Assembly: GCF_000511355.1 (NCBI RefSeq)
Contig: NC_023135.1
Span: forward strand, 1,080,371 to 1,144,370
DNA: 64,000 bases
DNA from: Leisingera methylohalidivorans DSM 14336
GTDB lineage: Bacteria > Pseudomonadota > Alphaproteobacteria > Rhodobacterales > Rhodobacteraceae
Reading direction: 5' to 3'
Shown: piece after piece, positions 45,140 to 54,364 of the stretch
How positions within the stretch are numbered: the stretch's first letter is position 1
How the letters are laid out: each line of letters starts with the position of its first letter
The notes under the pieces: model-generated
Told to the model about the DNA's origin: nothing
Seen by the model: only the letters and a program-made list of their open reading frames with translations
Databases searched by the model: none
Translations under genes and position numbers: made by a program

Positions 45140-46075
45140 ATGGATTACGAACGGCTGATCGACGAGGAGACCTGGGACTTTATCCAGAAGACCGGCGAGC
45201 TATACCCTGATGACGCCGTGGAAATGTCCATCGAGGAACAGCGCCGGATTTACGATTCCATGGCACGCGAGTTCCGGGCGCCGCGCCCGGATGTTGTGGC
45301 GGTCACCGACAGCTCGGCCAATGGCGTGCCGGTCCGGGTCTACACCGCAGGCGATCCGACCCGCACGGTGCTGTTCTGCCATGGCGGCGGATTTGTGGTC
45401 GGCGGGCTCGACAGCCACGACGATGTCTGTGCCGAGATCTGCGCCCAGACCGGTTACCGGGTGGTGGCCGTGGATTACCGCCTGGCGCCGGAACACAAGC
45501 ACCCGGCCGGTTTCGAGGGTGCCTGGACAGCTTTGGAATGGGTGGAGGCGGTTTACGGCAACGGTATTGTCCTGGCGGGTGACAGTGCCGGTGCGAACCT
45601 GTGCGCCGCGGTTGCCCATCATGCGCGTGGCCGGACGGAAGCAATTCTGGGACAGGTGCTGATCTATGGGGTCTTTGGCGGCGATGTGAACCAGGGATCA
45701 TATATTGAACACGCCCAGGCGCCGATGCTGACCCGCGAGGACGTGCTGTATTATATGGATATCCGAACCGATGGCGCGGCACCGCAAGATGATCCGCTGC
45801 TGACACCGCTTGCCGACAGCGATTTTGCAGGCCTGCCGCCGACAGTGCTGGTGACGGCTGATTGCGACCCGGTGCGCGATGACTCCCGCGATTACCGCGA
45901 CCGTATCCTGGAGGCCGGCGGCAAGGCGCATTGGATCAACGAGCCGGGCCTGATCCACGGATACCTGCGCGCGCGCCACACCGTGGGCCGGGCGCGGGAC
46001 AGTTTTGAGCGGATCTCGGTCGCGATCGAGGCGCTGGGGCAGGGGATCTGGAGCTACGATCACGAGGCGCCCTAG
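45140..46075 (+). CDS. Alpha/beta hydrolase, hormone-sensitive-lipase family
   Basis: A 311-residue esterase with the HSL family oxyanion motif HGGG (from His81), nucleophile Ser149 in GDSAG, an Asp in TADCDPVRDD and His in LIHGYL. The N-terminal cap region (about 1-60) is helical. Substrates of this family are short-chain esters or carboxyl-ester prodrugs; here unknown. ATG 45140 follows GGGAGG. Its stop codon shares two bases with that of the DUF4453 gene on the other strand. Confidence 0.92.
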   Translation: MDYERLIDEETWDFIQKTGELYPDDAVEMSIEEQRRIYDSMAREFRAPRPDVVAVTDSSANGVPVRVYTAGDPTRTVLFCHGGGFVVGGLDSHDDVCAEICAQTGYRVVAVDYRLAPEHKHPAGFEGAWTALEWVEAVYGNGIVLAGDSAGANLCAAVAHHARGRTEAILGQVLIYGVFGGDVNQGSYIEHAQAPMLTREDVLYYMDIRTDGAAPQDDPLLTPLADSDFAGLPPTVLVTADCDPVRDDSRDYRDRILEAGGKAHWINEPGLIHGYLRARHTVGRARDSFERISVAIEALGQGIWSYDHEAP

Positions 46076-46629
46076 CCGGCAACCTCGCGGCATTGCTCCT
46101 GAACCAGGGATGTATCCAGCCAGCCGCCGCTGGTTGCTTGCCAGTCCGGGCCGGAGGTCGTGACATAGGTCCAGCTGCCGACCGGGATATGCGAGTAGCT
46201 GACATAGTCCCCGGCAACGATCTGCCCGACCAGCGGGGCCTCCGGGCGGTGCCCCGCCCGCAGGCCGGTCACCGGGCCCAGCCAGCCCAGGCAGGCGCTT
46301 TCAAATTCGTCGCGCACAGGAAGGTCCCACAGCTGGTGCCTGAGGAACAGATCGTCCAGGTCCAGATAGGTCTGCTTGTTGTTCACCCGGCAGCCAAAGC
46401 GCGCCTCCATCTCCTTGACCAATGCCACTATCCGCTCGGCAGGCGGCAGCAATGAGACCGATTTGCCGATGCAATCGCCGTTGTTGAACACAGCCCGCCC
46501 CAGCGGCGAGCCGAAACAGTACCCGGCACGGTCGATGACAGCGTTTCTGGTGAACCAAAGGTCGTGGCAGGCATCGCTGGCCAGAACCGGGGACGCCAGC
46601 AGGCACAGCGCAGCAGCAAAGGACTTCAT
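46072..46629 (-). CDS. Secreted DUF4453 (YARHG-like) protein
   Basis: A 185-residue protein with a signal peptide (MKSFAAALCLLASPVLASDA) and a YARHG/DUF4453-like pattern: HDLWFTRNAVIDRAGYCFGSPLGRAVF followed by Cys-bearing segments and a C-terminal part with GSWTYVTTSGPDW, reminiscent of a small beta (SH3-like) domain. It is probably periplasmic; function unknown. The ATG at 46629 is preferred because AGGAA lies about 10 bases upstream. It is convergent with the esterase, the stop codons overlapping within CTAG. Confidence 0.7.
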   Translation of the reverse strand: MKSFAAALCLLASPVLASDACHDLWFTRNAVIDRAGYCFGSPLGRAVFNNGDCIGKSVSLLPPAERIVALVKEMEARFGCRVNNKQTYLDLDDLFLRHQLWDLPVRDEFESACLGWLGPVTGLRAGHRPEAPLVGQIVAGDYVSYSHIPVGSWTYVTTSGPDWQATSGGWLDTSLVQEQCREVAG

Positions 46630-46697
46630 GGCAATCATTCCTGTCATTCGAACACGGCGGCTGAGCGGCAGTCTAGCACAAAGCCGCCGCAGCCGCG

Positions 46698-47534
46698 TTA
46701 TTTCAGGAACGGTTCTGCCTTCATGCTGTCCGCTACCGGCGCGCCCAGCCGCTTGAGGATAGTGGGCGCCAGCTGGCGCTGGTCGACCACTGCGTCATGA
46801 TCGGGGCCTTCGGCCTCGCCAAAGTAATAGAGTGCTGTTTCCTGCTGCAGGGCGCTGCGGCCGCCGTGATGGCCGCGTTCGTCCTGGCCGTGGTCGGCAG
46901 TGACAATCACCTCATACCCCAGGCCGCGCCAGCGGGTGATGAAAGGGGCCAGCATTTCGTCCATCACGAAACAGGCGTGATCCATTTCGTGGCAGTCGTG
47001 AAAGAACCGGTGGCCCATGCTGTCCAGGGTGCAGGTGTGCAGCATCCCGTAGTCCAGGCCAAAGCGCAGGCAGAGATTGGTCAGCGTGCCGAACAGATCG
47101 ATATCCGACGGGGTCATCTGGTTGTCCTTGCCGTAGCCGGTCATGGAATGAAAGCGGCCATGGGTGATGGTCTTGCTTTCCGGCTCGTCATATTCGATGT
47201 CGCGCACGTAGTCGAAAGGATGACGGTTGAAGAAAGACGACCAGTAGCTGTGTGCCACGGCGCCGGTGACGCCGCCGGCTTCGCGCACCTGGGAGAACAC
47301 GTCCTTTTCCTTCAGCCGGAACACATTGGCGTTGCCAGTGCAGCCATGGATGGCGGGCGCGACGCCGGTGTGGATCGAGGCATAGCAGCTGGCCGAAATC
47401 GACGGCAGCACCGAGCGCAGTTTCCAGACCCGGGCATCGCCGCTGTCCACCCAGCCTTCGAGGTTGCCGAACAGGCGGCGGAAGTTGCGCCAGGGCACGC
47501 CATCCAGAATGATGAGCAGGAGTTTGTTGTCCAT
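46698..47534 (-). CDS. Alkaline-phosphatase-superfamily enzyme (type-I phosphodiesterase/sulfatase-like)
   Basis: A 278-residue cytoplasmic protein (no signal peptide) with the superfamily metal sites: LLLIILDGVPW at the N-terminus, a Ser/Thr nucleophile region PSISASCYASIHTG near 45-58, TLDSMGHRFFHD near 175 and TADHGQDERGHHGG near 220. This is the two-metal fold of nucleotide pyrophosphatases, phosphonoacetate hydrolases and phosphoglycerate mutases. The substrate is unknown. The ATG at 47534 follows AAAGGA by 8 bases. An inverted repeat CCATTC/GAATGG (47599-47621) upstream could be an operator. Confidence 0.8.
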   Translation of the reverse strand: MDNKLLLIILDGVPWRNFRRLFGNLEGWVDSGDARVWKLRSVLPSISASCYASIHTGVAPAIHGCTGNANVFRLKEKDVFSQVREAGGVTGAVAHSYWSSFFNRHPFDYVRDIEYDEPESKTITHGRFHSMTGYGKDNQMTPSDIDLFGTLTNLCLRFGLDYGMLHTCTLDSMGHRFFHDCHEMDHACFVMDEMLAPFITRWRGLGYEVIVTADHGQDERGHHGGRSALQQETALYYFGEAEGPDHDAVVDQRQLAPTILKRLGAPVADSMKAEPFLK

Positions 47535-47682
47535 TCGCCGAATCCTTTTGCATGGCAAGGGCCTCGGTGCCGTATCATCGTGACGGATTCTTGATTTGCC
47601 ATTCAAAAAACGAATGAATGGTCAGAAACCGGCATTACAGGTGGATGTTCAGCTGCATTGCCGCGGAGGCGCCGGCCGGATC

Positions 47683-48507
47683 TCAGAATGCCGTAGCAAG
47701 GACATAGCAGCCGGCCAGCACCAGAAGCCCGCCGGTGGAACAGGCAAACAGGCGCGGGTCGGGAGCATGTTTTTCTGCCAGCACATACAGCGCAAGGCCG
47801 GTAATCCAGTAAAGGTTCATGACCCCGCCGGCAAACAGCAGCAGCATCAATGCCCAGCAGCAGCCGAGGCAAAAAACGCCGTGATGGGCGCCCATCAGCA
47901 CAGCACCGGCCAGTCCTGTGCGGTTATGCGCGGTCAGAAATTGTACCGGCATACGGCAATGAAACAGGCAGGCGTGCTTGCAGGGGGTAAACTGATAGGT
48001 GCCCGCCGCCAGCAGCAACGTGCCGCCAAGCGCGCGGCTGCTGAGCGACATCATGGGGCCGTCCGACAGCCCCGCTGTTTCCAGCCACCATTGCAAGGCA
48101 GTGGCAGCAAATGAAAAAACGGCCCAGGCCAGCAGGTAGCCGCACAGGAACAGGAGGCCCAGCAACGGTGCCTGGCCGGGCCGGGCGCCGGCTTTCTTGA
48201 TGGCCGTATACAGCAGCAGAACCGGCGCCGCGCTGGGAGTCATCATGGCGATCATCATGATCCACCACATCAGAAAGATCAGCGCCGCGTAACCCGGGGT
48301 CCAGGCGCCAACCGCGCCCATCTGCATCGGCTCCCCGATGGGGCGGGCCATGCGGGTCATCTCGACCGCGCTCATCTCCATCCCTGCGCCGGAAACGGTG
48401 TAAAGCAGGCTCAGCAGCAGGATCACCCCGACAGCAGCAAGCACCACCGCCTGATCGCGGCGGGCCAGGCGTTCGGCCGGCCCCTGAAACTGCTGCTGCC
48501 GGCCCAC
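47683..48507 (-). CDS. DUF2182 membrane protein
   Basis: A 274-residue protein with about seven hydrophobic helices and the DUF2182 family features: MMWWIMMIAMMTPSAAP-like Met-rich helix, YQFTPCKHACLFHCRMP (Cys/His cluster in a loop), and GAHHGVFCLGCCWALM. The Cys/His/Met-rich motifs suggest metal binding, but the function is not established. The GTG at 48507 lies 6 bases after the DUF1326 stop, so the two are probably translated together. DUF2182 and DUF1326 genes are frequent neighbours. Confidence 0.85.
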   Translation of the reverse strand: MGRQQQFQGPAERLARRDQAVVLAAVGVILLLSLLYTVSGAGMEMSAVEMTRMARPIGEPMQMGAVGAWTPGYAALIFLMWWIMMIAMMTPSAAPVLLLYTAIKKAGARPGQAPLLGLLFLCGYLLAWAVFSFAATALQWWLETAGLSDGPMMSLSSRALGGTLLLAAGTYQFTPCKHACLFHCRMPVQFLTAHNRTGLAGAVLMGAHHGVFCLGCCWALMLLLFAGGVMNLYWITGLALYVLAEKHAPDPRLFACSTGGLLVLAGCYVLATAF

Positions 48508-48513
48508 GGCGGG

Positions 48514-49155
48514 TCAGGCCGCTCGCTGGACGCCGTCGCCGGTCAGATGCAGTTCGGCCACATGGGTGTGGGTATCGCTGTTTTTTTCCAGCCGGATTGC
48601 CCCCTGATGGGTGACGGTGCTGCCGCTGGCAACGTGGGCCTCGGCGTACTCGAACCCGTTGGGCAGCTTGATGCTGACGGAATGGGGTTCTCCCGATACG
48701 ATATTGGCGATCGGCTTGACCGTGGTTTCGGCGATATCGCCAGCCTTGGCCGAGCCGGTCATCTTCTCCGCATCGAAATCGATGGAGACCGGGGCGGTCA
48801 GGGTCTCGTGCTTGGTCGGGCTCATGGTGCTGAAGACATGGAACATGGTGGCAAATTCCTGGGTGTCCTCGCCGCGCATGATCGCTTCCAGCGCCGCGCG
48901 CTGCCCGGCGGAGGCGCCTTCGTCGATGATCATCTGCATCTCGCCGTTGCCTTCATGAACGGCGCCCGGCCACTTGTAGAGCACCGCAGCCGTCAACCCG
49001 TCCAGAGACACCTCGCCGTGATGGCCCTTGTCGATGCGGAAAGTCAGCATCGCCTCGCAGGTGCCGTCGCTGGGCAATTGCGAAAACTGGCAGGGGCAGC
49101 CGGGAACGCAGTTGCAGTTGGAAATTCCCAAACCGTGAATGGCCCAGTCTTTCAT
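48514..49155 (-). CDS. DUF1326 protein
   Basis: A 213-residue soluble protein with the DUF1326 N-terminal cysteine cluster ISNCNCVPGCPCQFSQLP (Cys14, 16, 20 and 22), followed by a beta-rich body. The cysteine arrangement looks like a thiolate metal site. No signal peptide is seen. It forms a unit with the DUF2182 gene downstream. ATG 49155 has GGGAGGAA upstream. A terminator-like hairpin lies in its short leader. Confidence 0.85.
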   Translation of the reverse strand: MKDWAIHGLGISNCNCVPGCPCQFSQLPSDGTCEAMLTFRIDKGHHGEVSLDGLTAAVLYKWPGAVHEGNGEMQMIIDEGASAGQRAALEAIMRGEDTQEFATMFHVFSTMSPTKHETLTAPVSIDFDAEKMTGSAKAGDIAETTVKPIANIVSGEPHSVSIKLPNGFEYAEAHVASGSTVTHQGAIRLEKNSDTHTHVAELHLTGDGVQRAA

Positions 49156-49181
49156 GGCAGTTCCTCCCGGAAATCGTTAAC

Positions 49182-49207
49182 AAAAAAACCGCCCGTCGGA
49201 AACGGGG
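49182..49207 (-). terminator. Hairpin with T-run in the DUF1326 leader
   Basis: On the minus strand CCCGT-TTCCG-ACGGG is followed by CGG and seven Ts, only 26 bases before the DUF1326 ATG. It may be a second terminator of the upstream ABC operon or an attenuator of the DUF1326/DUF2182 pair. Confidence 0.55.
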
Positions 49208-49312
49208 TGGCCTGCACAGGAAACGGCCGCGCTCAATGTCTGGATCTTGTTAGCGGCTGGACCCGCCGCATTCGCTCCGGTGGCGGCAATTTACCACAAA
49301 ATCACGAGGGGC

Positions 49313-49354
49313 AAAAAAAGAAAATGCCCCCGCCCGGAATCGGGCAGGGGCGCA
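49313..49354 (-). terminator. Terminator of the peptide-ABC operon
   Basis: On the minus strand a GC-rich stem (GCCCCTGCCCG and CGGGCGGGGGC around ATTC) is followed by a T-rich run. It lies just after the stop of the ATPase gene. Confidence 0.8.
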
Positions 49355-49377
49355 TCGCGTCGCAATCGGCCGCCGGA

Positions 49378-51015
49378 TCAGTTGCCGGCGCTTTCCATTT
49401 TACGGTTGGCGATCACCTCTTCCAGCCAGCCCAGCTTCATCTCGGGGACGGAACTCAGCAGCAGGTCGGTGTAATCGTCAAACGGCGGGCTCAGCACTTT
49501 GGACTTGCCGCCGTAGCGCTGAACCTTGCCCTGGTACATCACTGCGATGTTGTCAGAGATGGCGCGCACGGTTGCCAGATCGTGGGTGATGAACAGATAA
49601 GCGACATCTTCGATCTTCTGCAAATCCAGCAGCAGCTTCAGGATACCGTCTGCCACCAGCGGGTCCAGCGCCGAGGTGACCTCGTCGCAGATGATCATCT
49701 TCGGCTTGGCAGCCAGCGAGCGGGCAATGCAGACACGCTGCTTCTGGCCGCCGGACAGCTCTGCCGGATAGCGGTCCATGAACTTCTCGCCCAGCTCGAT
49801 CTCGTCCAGCAGTTCGATGATCCGCTTCTTCTTCTCGGCGCCACGCATCCCGAAGTAGAACTCCAGCGGCCGGCCGATTATGGTGCCGACGGTCTGGCGC
49901 GGGTTCATCGCGACATCTGCCATCTGGTAGATCATCTGCAACTCGCGCAGGTCCTCGCGGGTGCGCCCCTTGAGGTCTGCCGACAGCGTGCGCCCTGCAA
50001 ATTCGATCTCGCCTTCGCGCGGCGGCAGAAGCCCGGTGATGACGCGGGCCAGGGTGGACTTTCCGGATCCGGACTCGCCCACCACCGCCAGCGTCTGGCC
50101 GGGATAGAGGTCAACATTCACATTGTGCAGCACGTCGAAGCGGGTGCCCTTGTAGCGCGCGGTGATGTTGCGCACGCTGAGCACTGGATCAGGCGTCGGG
50201 GCCTTTTCCTCATGCTCGATGGAGCGGACCGAGACCAGCGCCTGGGTGTACTCCTCCTGCGGGTTGTTGATGATCTGATCGACACTGCCGTATTCCACGG
50301 TGTTGCCCATCTTCAGCACCATGATGTCGTCGCTCACCTGCGCCACAACCGCCAGGTCGTGGGTGATGTAGAGCGCGGCAACGCCGGTGTCGCGGATTGC
50401 TTCTTTGATCGCCATCAGCACGTCGATCTGGGTGGTCACATCGAGCGCCGTGGTGGGCTCGTCGAACACCACCAGATCCGGCTCCGGGCACAGCGCCAGC
50501 GCGGTCATGCAGCGCTGCAGCTGGCCGCCTGACACCTGATGCGGGAACCGCTCGCCGATGTTGTCCGGATCCGGCAGGCCCAGTTTGGCGAACAGGGTAC
50601 GTGCCCGCTCCTCGGCCTCCTTGCGGGAGAACTTCTTTTGCTCCACCGCCGCCTCGACCACCTGGTCCATGATCTTTTTGGCCGGGTTGAAAGAGGCCGC
50701 CGCCGATTGCGACACATAGGTCACTTCGCCGCCGCGCAGTTTTCGTACATCGCGGAGGCCGGTTTTCAGGATATCGCGCCCGTTGACCCAGACCTCGCCG
50801 CCGGTGATCCGCACGCCGCCGCGGCCATAGGCCATGGCCGAAAGACCGATGGTGGATTTGCCGGCACCGGATTCGCCGATCAGCCCCAGAACCTTGCCGG
50901 GCGCGAGATCAAAGCTGACCCCGTGCACGATCTCAATATCCTTGGGCTTTTCCCCCGGCGGATAGATGGTCGCGCCGATCTTCAGGTCGCGGACTTTCAA
51001 CAGAGGATCGCTCAT
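49378..51015 (-). CDS. Peptide-type ABC transporter, fused double ATPase (DppD-DppF type)
   Basis: A 545-residue protein with two complete nucleotide-binding domains: first Walker A GESGAGKST near 50, signature VSGGQLQR, Walker B LVVFDEPTTALD; second Walker A GESGSGKST near 320, signature LSGGQKQR, Walker B MIICDEVTSALD. It energises import of a peptide, opine or nickel-type substrate. Last gene of the operon; the start overlaps the dppC-like stop by 4 bases. Confidence 0.93.
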   Translation of the reverse strand: MSDPLLKVRDLKIGATIYPPGEKPKDIEIVHGVSFDLAPGKVLGLIGESGAGKSTIGLSAMAYGRGGVRITGGEVWVNGRDILKTGLRDVRKLRGGEVTYVSQSAAASFNPAKKIMDQVVEAAVEQKKFSRKEAEERARTLFAKLGLPDPDNIGERFPHQVSGGQLQRCMTALALCPEPDLVVFDEPTTALDVTTQIDVLMAIKEAIRDTGVAALYITHDLAVVAQVSDDIMVLKMGNTVEYGSVDQIINNPQEEYTQALVSVRSIEHEEKAPTPDPVLSVRNITARYKGTRFDVLHNVNVDLYPGQTLAVVGESGSGKSTLARVITGLLPPREGEIEFAGRTLSADLKGRTREDLRELQMIYQMADVAMNPRQTVGTIIGRPLEFYFGMRGAEKKKRIIELLDEIELGEKFMDRYPAELSGGQKQRVCIARSLAAKPKMIICDEVTSALDPLVADGILKLLLDLQKIEDVAYLFITHDLATVRAISDNIAVMYQGKVQRYGGKSKVLSPPFDDYTDLLLSSVPEMKLGWLEEVIANRKMESAGN

Positions 51016-51827
51016 CCGCGGCCTCCTTTCAGTGAGGTTGTCCGGTTCAGCACCCAGTCAGCCACCAGGTTGACCGAGATCGCCAGGGTGGCGATGGCAA
51101 AGGCCGGGATCAGGGCCGCGGGAATGCCATAGACAATGCCGTCCTTGTTTTCCTTCACGATGCCGCCCCAGTCAGCCGCCGGCGGCTGAACACCAAGGCC
51201 AAGGAAAGACAGGGTGGAGACGAACAGCACCGCAAAGATGAACCGCAGGCCCATCTCGGCGACCAGCGGCGACAGCGCATTGGGCAGGATTTCGCGGAAG
51301 ATGATCCACGAGGTCTTCTCGCCGCGCAGCCGGGCTGCTTCGACGTAGTCCATCACTTCGATATCGACCGCGACCGCCCGGGCCAGCCGGTAGACCCGGG
51401 TCGAGTCCAGCAGGCCCATCACCACGATCAGGGTGGGAATGGTCACTGGCATGACCGAGAGCACAACCAGCGCAAAGATCAGTGTCGGGATCGACATGAG
51501 CAGATCGACAAACCGCGACATCGCCTGGTCCAGCCAGCCGCCGGCCTCGGCGGCGATAAAGCCCAGAATGGACCCGGTGGTAAAGGACAGCACGGTTGCC
51601 GCGGTGGCAATGAAGATTGTGGTCTGGCCGCCGTAGATCATCCGGGTCAGCAGATCGCGGCCGATGTTGTCGGTGCCCAGCAGAAACTCCGCGCTGGCGG
51701 GTTCCCAGACATCGCCGACCACTTCGCCCACCCCGTAAGGGGCCAGCAGCGGCGCAAGAATCGCGCCGAGGAAATAAAGGGCCGTGAAGAACAGCCCGAT
51801 GAGTGCGGAAACGGGGATATTCTTCAT
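51012..51827 (-). CDS. Peptide-type ABC transporter permease (DppC-like)
   Basis: A 271-residue membrane subunit with the BPD_transp_1 fold; the EAA-loop (EAARLRGEKTSWIIFREILPNALSPL) contacts the ATPase. The N-terminal helix and the LGTDNIGRDLLTRMIYG segment are typical of DppC/OppC. It overlaps both neighbours by 4 bases. Confidence 0.92.
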   Translation of the reverse strand: MKNIPVSALIGLFFTALYFLGAILAPLLAPYGVGEVVGDVWEPASAEFLLGTDNIGRDLLTRMIYGGQTTIFIATAATVLSFTTGSILGFIAAEAGGWLDQAMSRFVDLLMSIPTLIFALVVLSVMPVTIPTLIVVMGLLDSTRVYRLARAVAVDIEVMDYVEAARLRGEKTSWIIFREILPNALSPLVAEMGLRFIFAVLFVSTLSFLGLGVQPPAADWGGIVKENKDGIVYGIPAALIPAFAIATLAISVNLVADWVLNRTTSLKGGRG

Positions 51828-52780
51828 TTCGGATGCCTCAGACGCGGGTTGCTCAGGATTGCAACGATATCGGCAATCATATTGAGACCGATATAGACGG
51901 CGGCGAAGATCAGGCCGCAGGCCTGCACCACAGGGACGTCACGCTTGGATACATGGTCGACCAGATACTGGCCCATGCCGGGGTAGACGAATACCACCTC
52001 GATCACCACGACGCCGACCACCAGATAGGCAAGGTTCAGCATCACCACATTAACGATAGGGGCAACCGCGTTCGGGAACGCATGCCGGTAGATCACCTGA
52101 AAGGCGTTGAGCCCCTTCAGCTCGGCAGTTTCGATATAGGCCGACTGCATCACGTTGAGGATCGCCGCACGAGTCATCCGCATCATGTGCGCCAGCACCA
52201 CCAGGGTCAGCACGGCGATCGGCAGGGCGATGGCGTTGAGCTTTTCGAACAGGCTCATCGAGTCGTTGATCATCGCCACCGACGGGAACCACCGCAGCTT
52301 CACCGCGATGAGATACATCAGCACATAGCCGATCAGGAATTCGGGAATGGAGATCGAGGCGAGAGTGACGCCGGAGATCAGCTTGTCGGGCCAGCGGTCC
52401 TTGAAGCGGACGGCGAGCAGGCCCAGAAAAATGGCCAGGGGCACCGCAACCACGGCCGCCCAGAAGGCAAGGAACAGGGTATTCCAGAAGCGGCTCGCAA
52501 GGGCCTCGGAAATATCCTGGCCGCTGGTGAGCGCGGTGCCCAGGTCGCCCTGGATGGCACCGAACAGCCAGGCAAAATAGCGCTGCACGGGCGGATCGTT
52601 GACACCAAGCTCAGCTCTCAGGTTGGCAAGCGCTTCGGGAGTTGCCGATTGGCCCAGAATCGATTGGGCGACATCGCCGGGCAGCACCATCGTGCCGGCA
52701 AAGATCACTACTGAGATGAGCAGAAGAAGGAGGAGGCTCAGCGCGATGCGCTGAGCCAAGAGTTTGAAAACAGGCGACAT
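51824..52780 (-). CDS. Peptide-type ABC transporter permease (DppB-like)
   Basis: A 318-residue membrane subunit with about six helices and the EAA-loop variant YIETAELKGLNAFQVIYRHAFPNA. The N-terminal helix and the GDLGTALTSGQDI region fit DppB/OppB. The ATG directly abuts the stop of the binding-protein gene, so translation is coupled. Confidence 0.92.
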   Translation of the reverse strand: MSPVFKLLAQRIALSLLLLLLISVVIFAGTMVLPGDVAQSILGQSATPEALANLRAELGVNDPPVQRYFAWLFGAIQGDLGTALTSGQDISEALASRFWNTLFLAFWAAVVAVPLAIFLGLLAVRFKDRWPDKLISGVTLASISIPEFLIGYVLMYLIAVKLRWFPSVAMINDSMSLFEKLNAIALPIAVLTLVVLAHMMRMTRAAILNVMQSAYIETAELKGLNAFQVIYRHAFPNAVAPIVNVVMLNLAYLVVGVVVIEVVFVYPGMGQYLVDHVSKRDVPVVQACGLIFAAVYIGLNMIADIVAILSNPRLRHPK

Positions 52781-54364
52781 TTAGGCTTTGACCCACAGCT
52801 TGCTGGCGGCATAGCCGTTCATCAGAACCTGACCGGGCACACCTTCGACCCAGCCGTCCACCTTATCGGTGGTCGCTTCGACAAAGTCGTTGAACATCGG
52901 ACAGATCAGACCGCCTTCGTCGCGCAGGATGGTCGACATGTCGGCATACATCTGCGTCCGCTTGGCGACGTCCAGTTCGCCGCGGGCGGCAACCAGCATC
53001 TGGTCGAATTGCTCGTTGTTGAAACGGGTGTCGTTCCAGTCCGCGGTCGACAGATAGGCGGTGGTGAACATCTGGTCCTGGGTCGGACGGCCGCCCCAGT
53101 AGCTGGTGCAGAACGGCTTGTTGTTCCAGACTTCCGACCAGTAGCCGTCGTTCGGCTCGCGCTTCACGTCCAGTTTGATGCCCGCGCTGGAAAGCGACTG
53201 CTGGAACAGCGCGGCAGCATCCGGGGCGCCCGGGAAGGAATTGTCCGAGGTGCGCAGGAGGATTTCACCGTCATAGCCCGCCTTTTTCAGGTGGTGCATC
53301 GCCTTGTCCGGGTCATACGCGCGCTGCTCCAGCGCGGTATACATCGGGTAGGAGGCATTGATCGGCGTGTCGTTGCCCACCGTGCCATAGCCGTTCAGGA
53401 TCTTGTCGACCATTTCCTGGCGGTTGATGCCGTATTTCAGCGCCATGCGGACGTCGTTGTTGTCGAACGGCGCGGTGTTGCAGTGCATGATGAACACGTA
53501 ATGGCCGGCCGCAGAGGTCGAGTGCACGGAGATGTTCGGCGCACGGTCCACCAGTTTTGCGGTGCGCGGCGGCACCCGGTCGATCACATCCACCTGGCCG
53601 GACTGCAGCGCGGCTACACGGGCGGTGTCATCATTGATGACAATGATTTCAACGGTTTCCGCATTGCCCAGATCTCCCCAGTAGTTCGGGTTCTTTTCAG
53701 CCACAAAGCGCACGCCCATATCGGCGGACTTCATGATGTAGGGGCCGGTGCCGATGGCTGCCGCGGGATCGTCATTGCCGCCGCCCGGCTGAATGATCAG
53801 GTGGTAGTCTGCCAGCAGATAGGGAAGGTCGGCATTCGGGCTGTCCAGTTCGAAGACGACGCTGTCGCCATCGGCGCGCACGTCCTTGATGCCGCGCATG
53901 ATCCCCAGGGCGCCGGACTTGGTGTCCTCGCCGCTGTGGCGTTCCATGGTCTTGACCACGTCTTCGGCGGTGACATCCTGGCCGTTGGAATAGGTGACGC
54001 CCGGGCGCATCTTGAAGGTCCAGGTCTTGGCATCCGCCGAAGCCTCATAGCTTTCAGCCAGCTTGTTTTCGATGCCGCCATCGTCAGCCAGTTCGACCAG
54101 CGTCTCCCCCCACAGGCGGGTGACCATCAGGCCAACGGTGTTGGTGACCAGGGCCGGATCCATGCTGTCGGTGGTGGAGCCGCCCTGCAGGCCCAAACGG
54201 ATGGTGCCGCCCTTTTGCGGTCCGGCCGCCTTGGCAGCACCGGACAGCAGCAGGTTGGCAGAAACAGCGGTGAAGCCCAGAGCGGCGGCCTTGCCAAGGA
54301 AGTCGCGGCGCGACAGTTTGCCCGCCACAGCCTGGCTGGCGAGATACTGCATATGTCTATTCAT
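52781..54364 (-). CDS. Peptide-type ABC transporter substrate-binding protein (Tat-exported)
   Basis: A 527-residue periplasmic binding protein of the SBP_bac_5 family. It starts with a twin-arginine signal peptide (SRRDFLGKAAALGF at residues 18-31), then the mature domain with LAESYEASADAKTWTFKMRP and DVTAEDVVKTMERH, typical for binders of peptides or small cationic compounds. First gene of the four-gene operon. ATG 54364 follows GGGAGA. The substrate is not identifiable; the family also covers nickel, opines and glutathione. Confidence 0.92.
   Translation of the reverse strand: MNRHMQYLASQAVAGKLSRRDFLGKAAALGFTAVSANLLLSGAAKAAGPQKGGTIRLGLQGGSTTDSMDPALVTNTVGLMVTRLWGETLVELADDGGIENKLAESYEASADAKTWTFKMRPGVTYSNGQDVTAEDVVKTMERHSGEDTKSGALGIMRGIKDVRADGDSVVFELDSPNADLPYLLADYHLIIQPGGGNDDPAAAIGTGPYIMKSADMGVRFVAEKNPNYWGDLGNAETVEIIVINDDTARVAALQSGQVDVIDRVPPRTAKLVDRAPNISVHSTSAAGHYVFIMHCNTAPFDNNDVRMALKYGINRQEMVDKILNGYGTVGNDTPINASYPMYTALEQRAYDPDKAMHHLKKAGYDGEILLRTSDNSFPGAPDAAALFQQSLSSAGIKLDVKREPNDGYWSEVWNNKPFCTSYWGGRPTQDQMFTTAYLSTADWNDTRFNNEQFDQMLVAARGELDVAKRTQMYADMSTILRDEGGLICPMFNDFVEATTDKVDGWVEGVPGQVLMNGYAASKLWVKA

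Noticed and set aside
48547..50532. Plus-strand open frame of 661 codons across the DUF1326 and ABC ATPase genes
   Set aside because: Antisense shadow of genes with complete motifs on the minus strand; it runs through an operon terminator and has no domain of its own.
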